Both the position numbers and the translations under genes were made by a program. A stretch of 64,000 nt of DNA from Paraburkholderia sediminicola. Lineage in GTDB: Bacteria > Pseudomonadota > Gammaproteobacteria > Burkholderiales > Burkholderiaceae. The notes under the pieces were generated by a model. The model had not been told where the DNA came from and did not search any database. It saw only the letters and a list, made by a program, of their open reading frames with translations. Shown one piece after another: positions 8,277-16,549 of this stretch (its first letter is position 1; every line of letters starts with the position of its first letter). The stretch spans positions 558,001-622,000 of the forward strand of contig NZ_CADIKC010000002.1 of the NCBI RefSeq assembly GCF_902859805.1. Direction: 5' to 3'.

Positions 8277-9185
8277 CTATTCCTTGCGATAACGGATTGC
8301 ATCGATCACCACGGTCATCGCCCGCGAGAACTCACGTCGCGTCGCATAGCAGGCGTGCAGCCCCGGAAAGGCGGGGCACCATTCTTCCAATACCTTCACG
8401 AGGCTGCCCGCTTTGACATGAGGCTGGGCAAGGTCAGCCGGAATGTAAGCCAGGCCGTATCCCGACAACGCGGCAGCCAGCATCGGGTAGGTCCCGTTGA
8501 AAGCGAGTTGCCCGTCGACGCGAACTTGCACCTCGCGACTGCCCTTCTTTAACTCCCATGGATAAAAGCCACCCAACGTCGGCAAACGAAGATTGATGCA
8601 GTTGTGCGCGGTCAGATCCTGGGGCTTCCTTGGCAACGCACGCGTCTTCAGGTACTCCGGCGTCCCGACAATTGCCATGCGCATTTCGGGCGCGAGACGG
8701 ACCGCGATCATGTCTCTCGCTACCTGATCGCCGTGGCGAACGCCGATGTCGTACCGGTCTGCCACGATATCTGAGAGGCCGTAGTCGGTGATGATCTCCA
8801 CCTTGAGGTCGGGATATTGATGCAGAACCGGCGATAACCTGGGCCACAGAACCGTCTCGGTCGCGTAATCGGTCGCGGTGATGCGGATTGTGCCCGCAGG
8901 TTTGTCCCGAAACTCCGTCACGGCCGCCAGTTCGGAATCGATCTCCTCAAAGCGGGGCGTGATGGTCCGAATGAGGCGTTCGCCAGCCTCCGTTGGCGCG
9001 ACGCTGCGCGTGGTTCGGGTCAGGAGTCGCATTCCGAGCCGGGTTTCCAGCGCGCGGATGGTATGGCTCAAGGCTGATTGCGATACGCCGAGTTGCGCGG
9101 CGGCGCGCGTGAAGCTGCGCTCGCGCGCGACGGCGATCAGTGCAAGCAGGTCGTTGTAGCTTTCGCGACGCATTGATGAACTCAT
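8277..9185 (-). CDS. LysR family transcriptional regulator
   Basis: A 302-residue LysR regulator. The HTH lies at about residues 8-66 (YNDLLALIAVARERSFTRAA, LGVSQSALSHTIRALETRLG), followed by a substrate-binding domain beginning near IRITATDYATETVLWP. It belongs to the branch often found beside oxidoreductases. Start codons are possible at 9185 and 9173, and both give an intact HTH. It precedes the aldo/keto reductase gene on the same strand and may control it. Confidence 0.9.
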   Translation of the reverse strand: MSSSMRRESYNDLLALIAVARERSFTRAAAQLGVSQSALSHTIRALETRLGMRLLTRTTRSVAPTEAGERLIRTITPRFEEIDSELAAVTEFRDKPAGTIRITATDYATETVLWPRLSPVLHQYPDLKVEIITDYGLSDIVADRYDIGVRHGDQVARDMIAVRLAPEMRMAIVGTPEYLKTRALPRKPQDLTAHNCINLRLPTLGGFYPWELKKGSREVQVRVDGQLAFNGTYPMLAAALSGYGLAYIPADLAQPHVKAGSLVKVLEEWCPAFPGLHACYATRREFSRAMTVVIDAIRYRKE

Positions 9186-9383
9186 TTCATAGATGTTTGC
9201 CGATTCTAGCGCCTAGTCGAGCATGAGTGGGCGCGTTAGATTTCAGGTAGAGCGCACCGCCTGCTCATTCTGCCGCTCTAGTTGCAATCGGATGTCGGAG
9301 CAGCGTGCGCTTAGGCGTCGTTGAACAACACAATGTAGATCGACTCATTTCAATGCGATCAGGCGCTATCGAGGACACTGCCG

Positions 9384-9548
9384 ATGAGGATATTCGCTGT
9401 CGCGATGATGTCGTTTGCGCTCGGTACCGGACTGTCCAGGGCAGAGGCGTCAGAAGTCATGACGCAACTGGCGTTCTATGCGGGCTGGCCTAGCGTTTTT
9501 ACGGCGCTTCCAGTCGTTAAGGACGTGCTTGAGCAGCGCCTCGGTTAA
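9384..9548 (+). pseudogene. Internally deleted carboxymuconolactone decarboxylase-family gene
   Basis: A 54-codon frame opens with a clear signal-peptide-like segment (MRIFAVAMMSFALGTG...SRAEA) and passes directly into QLAFYAGWPSVFTALPVVKD, which is the characteristic C-terminal part of carboxymuconolactone decarboxylase/AhpD-like proteins. The central domain with the redox or catalytic residues is missing. This looks like an exported CMD protein that lost its middle by an in-frame deletion. A functional micro-protein cannot be excluded, but a decayed gene is the simpler reading. Confidence 0.5.
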
Positions 9549-10141
9549 TTCGCTCCCCGGCGCCGCGAGCGGGAAATCCGATGCCTGAAAAACTGGATGG
9601 TGCCGTTTCTGAAGACGGCGCAATCAGCAGGCTGCAAGACGCCGAACGGCGTCCAGATGATCGATGCCGTGCAGGAAATGATGCTTGATTTTTTGCTGGA
9701 CCAGAAAATCTGTCAAAGCGCTTGGCGGAGTTACTCGTCGTGCGGCGGGACTTTGATGAGCACAAACCACAACACGGCCAAAATGATAAAGAAGGGAATC
9801 GAACGCACTTTGAGTCTTCCGGTGGAGATGACCCAGAGGATAGCGATTACTGCTGCGGACAGGTGTTTCCATCGATTTCGCTGCCTTACGCTCCATGACT
9901 TTCATGGCCTGCACATACTCGAAACACAGCGCAGGACACTTTATTCCTACCGCGGTAACGAAGCGTAAGTTCGCAGTCGCGGCGAAAACCTCAACGCTCA
10001 GCTCTTTCCCCTTCCTTCACCGCTCCCCCACTGTCGACAGCAATTGGTCTGCTCGCTCTGGAAACTCGCTATACACGATCCCGTACAATGAGTGGTTCCA
10101 GATCCCGCGACAGATCGCACTTCGCTCCAGCCTTCAGCGCC
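9549..10141. other. Gene-poor stretch with degenerate coding traces
   Basis: No convincing intact gene is seen in these 593 bp. On the minus strand, 9731-9895 encodes a run of about 50 residues with two hydrophobic stretches (AAVIAILWVIS and IPFFIILAVLWFVLIKV) ending in a stop, like a small two-helix membrane protein. That frame has no ATG or GTG start before the upstream stop, so it may be a remnant or frameshifted. With the deleted decarboxylase next to it, the region looks like decayed DNA before the TPR gene. Confidence 0.35.
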
Positions 10142-11710
10142 ATGAATCACGATATTGAACACGCTCTCGCCGCCGCGCAGGAGAACCTCCAGGCCGGTCG
10201 GCTCGACGATGCCGCAGATCTGCTGCGCGGCATTCTGGCGAGCGTCCCTGACCACGGCGAAGCTCTTGCAGGTCTCGGCTATGTCACCGCCAACCAGGGC
10301 GATCATGCACGCGCAGCGGAGTACCTGGTGCAGGCATCGGCGCACGTGTCAATGTCTTTGGATCAACTGAACTTCGCCGCGCAGGTGTGTCAGTTGGCGC
10401 AGCGTCACGATGCTGCGATAGCGCTGTTCGAGCGCTGCCTGACCCAGTTTCCGAACCATCCCGCCTCGTTGTACGGTGTCGCTATGTCGCTGATACAGCT
10501 TGGCGAATTGCAGCGGGCACTCGAGGCGTTGGTGCATCTGTGCAAGATCCAGCCACTATCGGCCGAAGCGCATTACAACCGTGGAACGCTGCTCGGTTCG
10601 ATGGCGCGCTATGAAGACGAACTGGATGCCTACCGGCAGGCGATCACGCTCAAGCCGCGTTTCGTACGCGCATACGTCAATCTCGGGGTCGCGTTACGAG
10701 ATCTTCGGCGCTTTGATGAGGCGTTGCTTCAATTCAAGAAGGCGCTTTCGATCGATCCGAACGACGCGGGCGCACGCACCAATCGAGCTCAGACGAATTT
10801 GCTGCTCGGCGAATTCGAACACGGCTGGCGCGAATACGAATGGCGTTGGCGCGATGGCACCTGCAGCCACGGTTTTCCGCAGAACACCCTCTGGACTGGC
10901 ACCCAACCGATAGATGGCAGGACAGTGCTCGTTCATCATGAGCAGGGGTTCGGCGACACGCTGCAATTCGTGCGCTTTGTGGATCGGCTCAGTGCAGCTG
11001 GCGCTCACGTGGTGTTGCGTGTTCAGGATGCCCTGTTGCCGCTCCTCCAAAATTATCGGGGTGCGGCCGAAGTCATCGGTGAGACAGCGCAAGTGCCGCA
11101 TTTCGACTATCACATTCCAACCCTGAGTCTGCCGTTTGCGCTCAAGGTTCGTGCACCTGATATCGCGCTATCCGGTCCATATGTGCAGGCAGACGATGCG
11201 CTTGCCCCTCAATGGGACGATCTTTTTACAGGCTCCGCTAGACGGCCGAGCATCGGGATCGTGTGGTCGGGAAGCCGTACGCATCTGAATGATCACAATC
11301 GGTCCATTTCGCTTGAGCAACTGAAGCCGGTGTTCGATGCCGACGTGGATTTCTTCGCATTGCAACCGGATGTACGCGACAGTGACCGCGCGTGCCTCGC
11401 GCAACTTGAACAGCGCGGGGTGCTGCGCGATGTTTCCGGGCGGCTCACCACATTCGCTGAGACTGCTGCGCTGATCGCCCGCCTCGACCTCGTCGTCAGC
11501 GTCGACACAGCGGTGGCGCATCTGGCTGGGGCGCTTGGAAAGCCCGTATGGATTGCTTTGCCGTTCATGCCGGACTGGAGATGGCAACTCGACCGAAGCG
11601 ATAGTCCGTGGTACGCAAAGGCGCGGTTGTTTCGACAAACGACGCGAGACGATTGGACTGGCGTCGTTGCCGCGCTTCGCGCGGAGATCGACGCATTGCG
11701 GGACGCCTGA
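10142..11710 (+). CDS. TPR protein with C-terminal GT9/heptosyltransferase-like domain
   Basis: A 522-residue protein. About six tetratricopeptide repeats fill the first half (for example AEAHYNRGTLLGSMARYEDEL and VRAYVNLGVALRDLRRFDEAL). The second half resembles the family 9 glycosyltransferase fold: LVHHEQGFGDTLQFVRFV, GIVWSGSRTH, VSVDTAVAHLAGALGKPVW and the closing LPFMPDWRW. Proteins of this build are common in Burkholderia and are usually annotated only as TPR proteins; a role in glycosylating a protein or surface glycan is possible but unproven. The ATG at 10142 starts directly with the first helix. An earlier ATG at 10088 would add 18 residues of unlike composition. Confidence 0.75.
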   Translation: MNHDIEHALAAAQENLQAGRLDDAADLLRGILASVPDHGEALAGLGYVTANQGDHARAAEYLVQASAHVSMSLDQLNFAAQVCQLAQRHDAAIALFERCLTQFPNHPASLYGVAMSLIQLGELQRALEALVHLCKIQPLSAEAHYNRGTLLGSMARYEDELDAYRQAITLKPRFVRAYVNLGVALRDLRRFDEALLQFKKALSIDPNDAGARTNRAQTNLLLGEFEHGWREYEWRWRDGTCSHGFPQNTLWTGTQPIDGRTVLVHHEQGFGDTLQFVRFVDRLSAAGAHVVLRVQDALLPLLQNYRGAAEVIGETAQVPHFDYHIPTLSLPFALKVRAPDIALSGPYVQADDALAPQWDDLFTGSARRPSIGIVWSGSRTHLNDHNRSISLEQLKPVFDADVDFFALQPDVRDSDRACLAQLEQRGVLRDVSGRLTTFAETAALIARLDLVVSVDTAVAHLAGALGKPVWIALPFMPDWRWQLDRSDSPWYAKARLFRQTTRDDWTGVVAALRAEIDALRDA

Positions 11711-11974
11711 ACGGCGACCCGCCCGACAGCGGGCAGCCCATCCACTGTTCGCTGCAGGTTCTAACCGCAAATTCGGGCGCACCTGCTCCGTCGCGCCGCT
11801 CGCCCGCTTTGAGCGACGATTGCGGGTCGTTCACGGAAATTCGGCACGGGACCGGCTTGGCCATGAACCGGCGTTCTCCCGCACAGCCGTATGGACATTT
11901 TAGCGGCGATCAACCGACCCACTGCAAATGACGGTTACACTGGAGAACCTATGTTCAGGTGCCAGGAGACTTCT

Positions 11975-12433
11975 ATGAGCAAGCACACCCTTGTATCGAC
12001 AGCCACCACGTTGCTGTGTGCGGTTGCCCTGACGGCCTTGACCGCCACCTCGGCTCAGGCAGCCGACGCGTCGGTGAAATGCCATCTGACCTACAGCATG
12101 TCCGGATGGTCGGCGATTTATCAGCATGCCGAAGGACGCGGCAAAGTAAGCTGCAGCAATGGGCAAAAGGCCGCTGTCAAAATCAGCGTGCACGGCGGCG
12201 GTCTGACCGCCGGCAAGTTCCACGTCAGTGGCCGCGGCGAAATCACCCATGTCTACAGCATCAAGGATGTGTTCGGCAGTTACGCGCAGGCAGGCGCTTC
12301 GGCCGGCGCGGGGAAGAGCGGTACTGCGCAGGTGCTGACCAAAGGCACTACGTCGATGGCGTTGAGCGGCAGTGGTGAAGGCATCAACCTCGGTGTAGCG
12401 GTCGATGACTTCAAGATCGAACCGGTGCACTGA
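11975..12433 (+). CDS. Small exported protein of unknown function
   Basis: A 152-residue protein with a typical Sec signal peptide (MSKHTLVSTATTLLCAVALT, cleavage after AQA-A), giving a mature part of about 125 residues. The mature part is Gly- and Ser-rich, has two cysteines (in KCHLTY and VSCSNG) that could form a disulfide, and repeats beta-prone Gly-x-Gly segments. No family is recognised. The ATG at 11975 has CAGGAGAC upstream; the ATG at 11951 would not start with the signal peptide. It stands alone between the TPR and Lrp genes. Confidence 0.65.
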   Translation: MSKHTLVSTATTLLCAVALTALTATSAQAADASVKCHLTYSMSGWSAIYQHAEGRGKVSCSNGQKAAVKISVHGGGLTAGKFHVSGRGEITHVYSIKDVFGSYAQAGASAGAGKSGTAQVLTKGTTSMALSGSGEGINLGVAVDDFKIEPVH

Positions 12434-12435
12434 GA

Positions 12436-12450
12436 CCGGACGCTGTCCGG
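12436..12450 (+). terminator. Small hairpin just after the exported-protein gene
   Basis: CCGGAC-GCT-GTCCGG forms a 6-bp perfect stem three nucleotides after the stop at 12433. No T-tract follows, so termination would be weak or would need Rho. Confidence 0.35.
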
Positions 12451-12515
12451 CCAGAATCCGCCCTTCGATCACGGCTCTCAGATAGTTGACAGAGGACGTC
12501 GCGTCTAACGCGACT

Positions 12516-13007
12516 TCACTCTGAACCGACTCCGCGCGTGCGTACGGGCGCATTCGCCTCGAACTTGGCGCAATGCGTCGAGAAAAAAGTACGGACGTTG
12601 CGGATGTTCGATGAACTCGTGAACAGACGGCGCGCGAGTTCATCGTAAGCGGCCATGTCCGTGACATCTGCGACCACGATGAAGTCCGGCCCTGGCGACA
12701 CGCGATAACACTGCGTGACGGCCGGTTCCGCACAGATATACGACTCGAAACGCTGATGGTCTTCCGCCGTTTGCCGGTCGAGACTCACCTCGATGATCGC
12801 GGTCAGCGTCGGGCCGAGCTTCGAGTGATCGAGGATCGCAATCTCACGCTTGATCACTCCGCTGTCCCGAAGCCGGTTCACGCGACGCAGACACGTCGGC
12901 GCAGACGTATGCGCGCGCTCTGCGAGTTCGATATTCGACAGCGCGCAATCTGTTTGCAAAATTCCAAGAATGCGCAGATCAAGCTCATCGAGTGTGATGC
13001 CGGGCAC
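12516..13007 (-). CDS. Lrp/AsnC family transcriptional regulator
   Basis: A 163-residue Lrp/AsnC protein. The N-terminal HTH (LDELDLRILGILQTDCALSN, ERAHTSAPTCLRRVNRLRDSG) covers about residues 5-62 and the RAM effector domain the rest (GPTLTAIIEVSL, CYRVSPGPDFIVVADVTD). The start is GTG at 13005-13007 with GAGGT a few bases upstream. It is divergent from glmS, and the spacer holds two near-perfect palindromes, so it probably senses an amino acid or amino-sugar signal and controls glmS and itself. Confidence 0.88.
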   Translation of the reverse strand: MPGITLDELDLRILGILQTDCALSNIELAERAHTSAPTCLRRVNRLRDSGVIKREIAILDHSKLGPTLTAIIEVSLDRQTAEDHQRFESYICAEPAVTQCYRVSPGPDFIVVADVTDMAAYDELARRLFTSSSNIRNVRTFFSTHCAKFEANAPVRTRGVGSE

Positions 13008-13030
13008 GCGGACCTCGCAGCGAATAATGA

Positions 13031-13107
13031 GTGAAATTAAATTTCACCATACTTCATGATCGATTCAAAATTCTATTTATCGTTGAATTATGAAATTTAC
13101 TTTCATA
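13031..13107. promoter_or_regulatory. Two palindromic operators between lrp-type gene and glmS
   Basis: Two dyads are plain in the AT-rich spacer. GTGAAATT-A-AATTTCAC spans 13031-13047 and TATGAAA-TTTAC-TTTCATA spans 13089-13107, with centres about 59 bp apart. Both share the half-site TGAAA. Lrp-family octamers wrap DNA over several spaced sites, so these fit the adjacent regulator. The region must also contain the promoters of both genes. Confidence 0.6.
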
Positions 13108-13164
13108 TGACCACCCTTACCATCACTGCATCGGTTCCCAACGAACCCTTTGCGGAGAAAAGTG

Positions 13165-14994
13165 ATGTGTGGAATTGTCGGGGCTGTCGCCCAACGGAAC
13201 ATCCTGCCTGATCTAGTCAACGGTCTGAAGCGACTCGAATATCGCGGCTACGACTCGTGCGGCGTGGCGCTCTATCAGGACCGTAAGCTCGTGCGCGCAC
13301 GCAGCGTAGATCGTGTCGCCACCCTGCAGCAGGAGATATCCGACCGCGGCTTGTCCGGCTACACCGGCATTGCACACACGCGGTGGGCAACGCATGGCAA
13401 GTCCGTCACGACCAACGCACATCCGCACTTCTCGCCCAATGCCGAGTCACCGCGAATCGCGCTCTCGCACAACGGGATCATCGAGAACTATGAGGAGTTG
13501 CGCGCGACGCTTCAGGATCACGGTTATGTATTTTCGAGCCAGACCGATAGCGAAGTCATCGCGCATCTGATCGACTATCTGTACGACGGCGATCTGTTCG
13601 ACGCGGTACGTGAAACAGTCGCACGGCTGCGCGGCAGCTACGCCATTGCGGTGATTTGCCGTGACGAGCCGCATCGGCTGGTGGGTGCGCGCGACGGCAT
13701 GCCGCTCGTGATCGGCATCGGTGAAGGCGAGAACTTCCTCGCGTCTGACGCGATTGCGCTGTCGGGGGTGACGGACAAGATCGCGTACCTCGAAAACGGC
13801 GACGTCGTGGACATCCAGCTTCATCGCCACTGGATCGTGGACGCGGCCGGGCGACGCATCGAACGTTCCGTTCACACAGTCGCCGCGCACAGCGGCGCAG
13901 CCGACCTCGGCCTGTACCGCTACTACATGCAGAAGGAGATTTTCGAGCAGCCACGCGCGGTCGCGGACACCTTGCAGGACGTGTCGTCAATCATGCCGGA
14001 ACTCTTCGGCGACAACGCCTGGCGCGTGCTGAATTCGGTCGACGCGGTCGTATTGCTCGCGTGCGGCGGCAGTTTTCATGCGGCGCTGACGGCCAAATAC
14101 TGGATCGAGAGCCTCGCGCAATTGCCCGTCAACGTCGAGATTGCAAGTGAGTACCGATACCGCGAAAGCGTCGTCAATCCGAACATGCTAGTGGTGGCGG
14201 TATCGCAAAGCGGCGAAACAGCGGATGTACTCGGCGCCATTCACGTCGCCAAACAGCGTGGCATGCTGAAGACGCTCGCAATCTGTAATGTGCCGACCAG
14301 TGCGCTGGTCCGCGAATGTGCATTGAATTTCATCACGCGCGCAGGCATCGAGATTGGCGTTGCATCGACCAAGGCATTCACGACGCAACTCGTCGCGCTC
14401 TTCATGCTGGCGCTGACGTTGGCGCAAGTGCGCGGCCGTCTGTCCGAGGACGACCAAAGAACCCATCTGCGTGCGCTGCGTCATCTGCCTGACGCGATGA
14501 GCAAAGTGCTCGCGCTCGAACCGCACATCATGGCGTGGTCTGAGATTCTCACTCGCAAGGAAAACATCCTCTTTCTCGGGCGCGGCATGCATTATCCGAT
14601 CGCACTCGAAGGCGCGTTGAAGATGAAAGAGATCTCATACATTCACGCTGAAGGATACGCGGCGGGCGAATTGAAGCATGGGCCGCTGGCGCTGATCAGC
14701 GACCAGATGCCTGTGGTCGCCGTCGCGCCGAACGATCGCCTGCTCGAAAAGCTGAAATCGAACATGCATGAAGTGAATGCGCGCAGCGGCAAGCTTTTCG
14801 TTTTCGCCGATATCGATTGCGGGCTTTCGCCGAGTCCGGATATCGAGGTGATCCGGCTTACCGAATACTATGGCTTGCTCTCACCCATTCTGCATACGAT
14901 CCCAATGCAACTGCTCGCCTTTCACACGGCGCTCGCGCGCGGCACGGATATCGATAAGCCGCGAAATCTCGCGAAGTCCGTGACTGTTGAGTAA
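13165..14994 (+). CDS. glmS: Glutamine--fructose-6-phosphate aminotransferase (isomerizing)
   Basis: A 609-residue enzyme of standard length that makes glucosamine-6-phosphate from fructose-6-phosphate and glutamine, the first step towards UDP-GlcNAc for peptidoglycan and LPS. The N-terminal class II amidotransferase domain starts with the catalytic Cys right after Met (MCGIVGA), with HTRWATHG and SHNGIIENY motifs. Two SIS domains follow ([38 protein letters not shown]), and the C-terminus ends in LAKSVTVE. The ATG at 13165 has GGAGAA upstream and leaves the Cys exposed, so the upstream in-frame start is rejected. A dedicated Lrp-type regulator with palindromic sites suggests a regulated, perhaps second, copy; the genome outside the window is unknown. 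Confidence 0.95.
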   Translation: MCGIVGAVAQRNILPDLVNGLKRLEYRGYDSCGVALYQDRKLVRARSVDRVATLQQEISDRGLSGYTGIAHTRWATHGKSVTTNAHPHFSPNAESPRIALSHNGIIENYEELRATLQDHGYVFSSQTDSEVIAHLIDYLYDGDLFDAVRETVARLRGSYAIAVICRDEPHRLVGARDGMPLVIGIGEGENFLASDAIALSGVTDKIAYLENGDVVDIQLHRHWIVDAAGRRIERSVHTVAAHSGAADLGLYRYYMQKEIFEQPRAVADTLQDVSSIMPELFGDNAWRVLNSVDAVVLLACGGSFHAALTAKYWIESLAQLPVNVEIASEYRYRESVVNPNMLVVAVSQSGETADVLGAIHVAKQRGMLKTLAICNVPTSALVRECALNFITRAGIEIGVASTKAFTTQLVALFMLALTLAQVRGRLSEDDQRTHLRALRHLPDAMSKVLALEPHIMAWSEILTRKENILFLGRGMHYPIALEGALKMKEISYIHAEGYAAGELKHGPLALISDQMPVVAVAPNDRLLEKLKSNMHEVNARSGKLFVFADIDCGLSPSPDIEVIRLTEYYGLLSPILHTIPMQLLAFHTALARGTDIDKPRNLAKSVTVE

Positions 14995-15039
14995 TCGACA
15001 CGGCAGCGTTGAGCGCGGTCTCGGTTTAGTCGGTAATAG

Positions 15040-15068
15040 CTTTGGGCGCCCTTTTGGGAGGCCCAAAG
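15040..15068. terminator. Convergent hairpin between glmS and nucleotidyltransferase gene
   Basis: CTTTGGGC at 15040-15047 pairs with GCCCAAAG at 15061-15068 around a short GC-rich loop. It lies 45 bp after the glmS stop and 15 bp before the stop of the converging gene, so it can serve both. Neither flank has a long T-run. Confidence 0.5.
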
Positions 15069-15082
15069 AAGATTGTTTCGGA

Positions 15083-15697
15083 TCAACCAGGGTGATGGGC
15101 TGTTCCATCGCGTTCTTCCGACGCCTCAATAGCTCTTCCTAGCTTGACCAGATAGCGCTTTGCTTTTTGAAAGTCCCCGCGCCATAGCCACTTCAAGCAA
15201 CTGAAGAGTTCCCATGCCAGGAACCGGTCACCATAGCGAAAGACAATCGGGTCTTGCTCAGTCGACGCGGGCCTCGACGACGTCCTCGACTCAAGACAGC
15301 GATCCCGATTGACTATCTCGACAAAGGGCTGCTCAAGGATGAGCTCGGTATCGGGCGAGATGACGTGAAACTCGATAGAAGTTAAGTCGTTGAAGATAAG
15401 TTTTTGGAATGGACTGTCCGGATCATGCGCGCCATCAAACGTGATGAATACGTTCGCTGGGGCGATCTGCTGCTGTATCGTTTGGAACAGTGAACGCGCA
15501 GCCCCTCCAGAGCAAAAGGCAACGAGGTCGATATCAGAGAGGCGATCTGCGGTCCCTTTTGCAAATGAACCGACGACCACCGCGCCGATGCAATCTGGGG
15601 AATCTCGGACCGCGGCCGCGATTCGCATGAGAAGCGTGATCTGGAATGTTGTGGAAGGGTCATCGCTCCACCTTTTGAGAAAGTCTTCGAAGCGCAT
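15083..15697 (-). CDS. Nucleotidyltransferase-domain protein
   Basis: A 204-residue protein with the polymerase-beta-type nucleotidyltransferase signature GSFAKGTADRLSDIDLV, whose Gly-Ser and Asp-x-Asp are the nucleotide and metal ligands. The C-terminal part is helical and includes WELFSCLKWLWRGDFQKAKRYL. This is the layout of small aminoglycoside-adenylyltransferase-like or MNT-type proteins, but no resistance or antitoxin subgroup can be assigned. The ATG at 15695-15697 begins MRFEDFLKRW; a TTG at 15745 would add 16 residues. It converges on glmS and has no operon partner. Confidence 0.75.
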   Translation of the reverse strand: MRFEDFLKRWSDDPSTTFQITLLMRIAAAVRDSPDCIGAVVVGSFAKGTADRLSDIDLVAFCSGGAARSLFQTIQQQIAPANVFITFDGAHDPDSPFQKLIFNDLTSIEFHVISPDTELILEQPFVEIVNRDRCLESRTSSRPASTEQDPIVFRYGDRFLAWELFSCLKWLWRGDFQKAKRYLVKLGRAIEASEERDGTAHHPG

Positions 15698-15989
15698 TGG
15701 GCGGTCACGGATGGATTGTGGGATGCCTACAGGATAGGACAACAATTCGTTCGAACGGCCGCTTTCGGCGAACCGCCAGGGCCGGTTAGAGGCACGTGCT
15801 GCCTATCGCTACGTTGCCAGACTCGGGCGTTGCATGCCGTTTGCATGAGGCAGCGACCGACCAGAGGCAAGCCTTTCAAATACCCATCCTCGGAATGCCC
15901 ACAATCCAAGGATTGGTTGGCATAACGTAAGGGCACGTTGCTAATCTTCGTTCTTCCGCCATCAAGACGGCTCAACGGAGACGCAAGCG

Positions 15990-16496
15990 ATGACTTCGAA
16001 AAGCATCCGCCGGGCAACGGCAGAGGACGTGCCGGTTCTTACACAGATCAGGAACGATGCGCATGCGAAGAAGGTGGCTCACGGCGATTATGCGTGGGGC
16101 AAGGAAGGAGGCGGATTTTCCGAGAGTTGGGTACGAAACAATGTCTCGCAAAAAGAAGTGTATATCGTTGAGTTGGATAGCACTTCGGTCGGAATGTTTT
16201 CGCTAGATCTGGACGATGAAAGACACTGGGGAGTTCAGGAGCCGATCGCTGGTTACGTGCATGGACTTTGTGTGCGGAAAGGCTTTAACGGGCGAGGACT
16301 CGGCAACTTCATGCTTGATTGGTGCGCTAACAGGGTGAGCGCCTTGAATAGGCGTTTTGTTCGACTCGACTGCGCCGCCCACAATGCGAAACTATGCACC
16401 TACTACGAATTGCTTGGTTTTATGCGTGTAGGACTGTACAGGGAGCCGGAACCCGGCGGCTATGTCTGGTCGCTGTACGAGAAATCGGCTCGCTAG
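15990..16496 (+). CDS. GNAT family N-acetyltransferase
   Basis: A 168-residue acetyltransferase of normal GNAT length. It starts with IRRATAEDVPVLTQIRND. The acetyl-CoA loop is VHGLCVRKGFNGRGLGNFML, followed by LDCAAHNAKLCTYYELLGFMRVG, the usual beta5/alpha4 end. It should move an acetyl group from acetyl-CoA to an amine; the substrate is unknown. CGGAGAC stands 8 bp before the ATG. The next gene follows after 53 bp on the same strand. Confidence 0.85.
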   Translation: MTSKSIRRATAEDVPVLTQIRNDAHAKKVAHGDYAWGKEGGGFSESWVRNNVSQKEVYIVELDSTSVGMFSLDLDDERHWGVQEPIAGYVHGLCVRKGFNGRGLGNFMLDWCANRVSALNRRFVRLDCAAHNAKLCTYYELLGFMRVGLYREPEPGGYVWSLYEKSAR

Positions 16497-16549
16497 TTTT
16501 TGATCAGGCAACCATAATAATTCCAGAAAATATCTCAGTGAGGTGGCTT

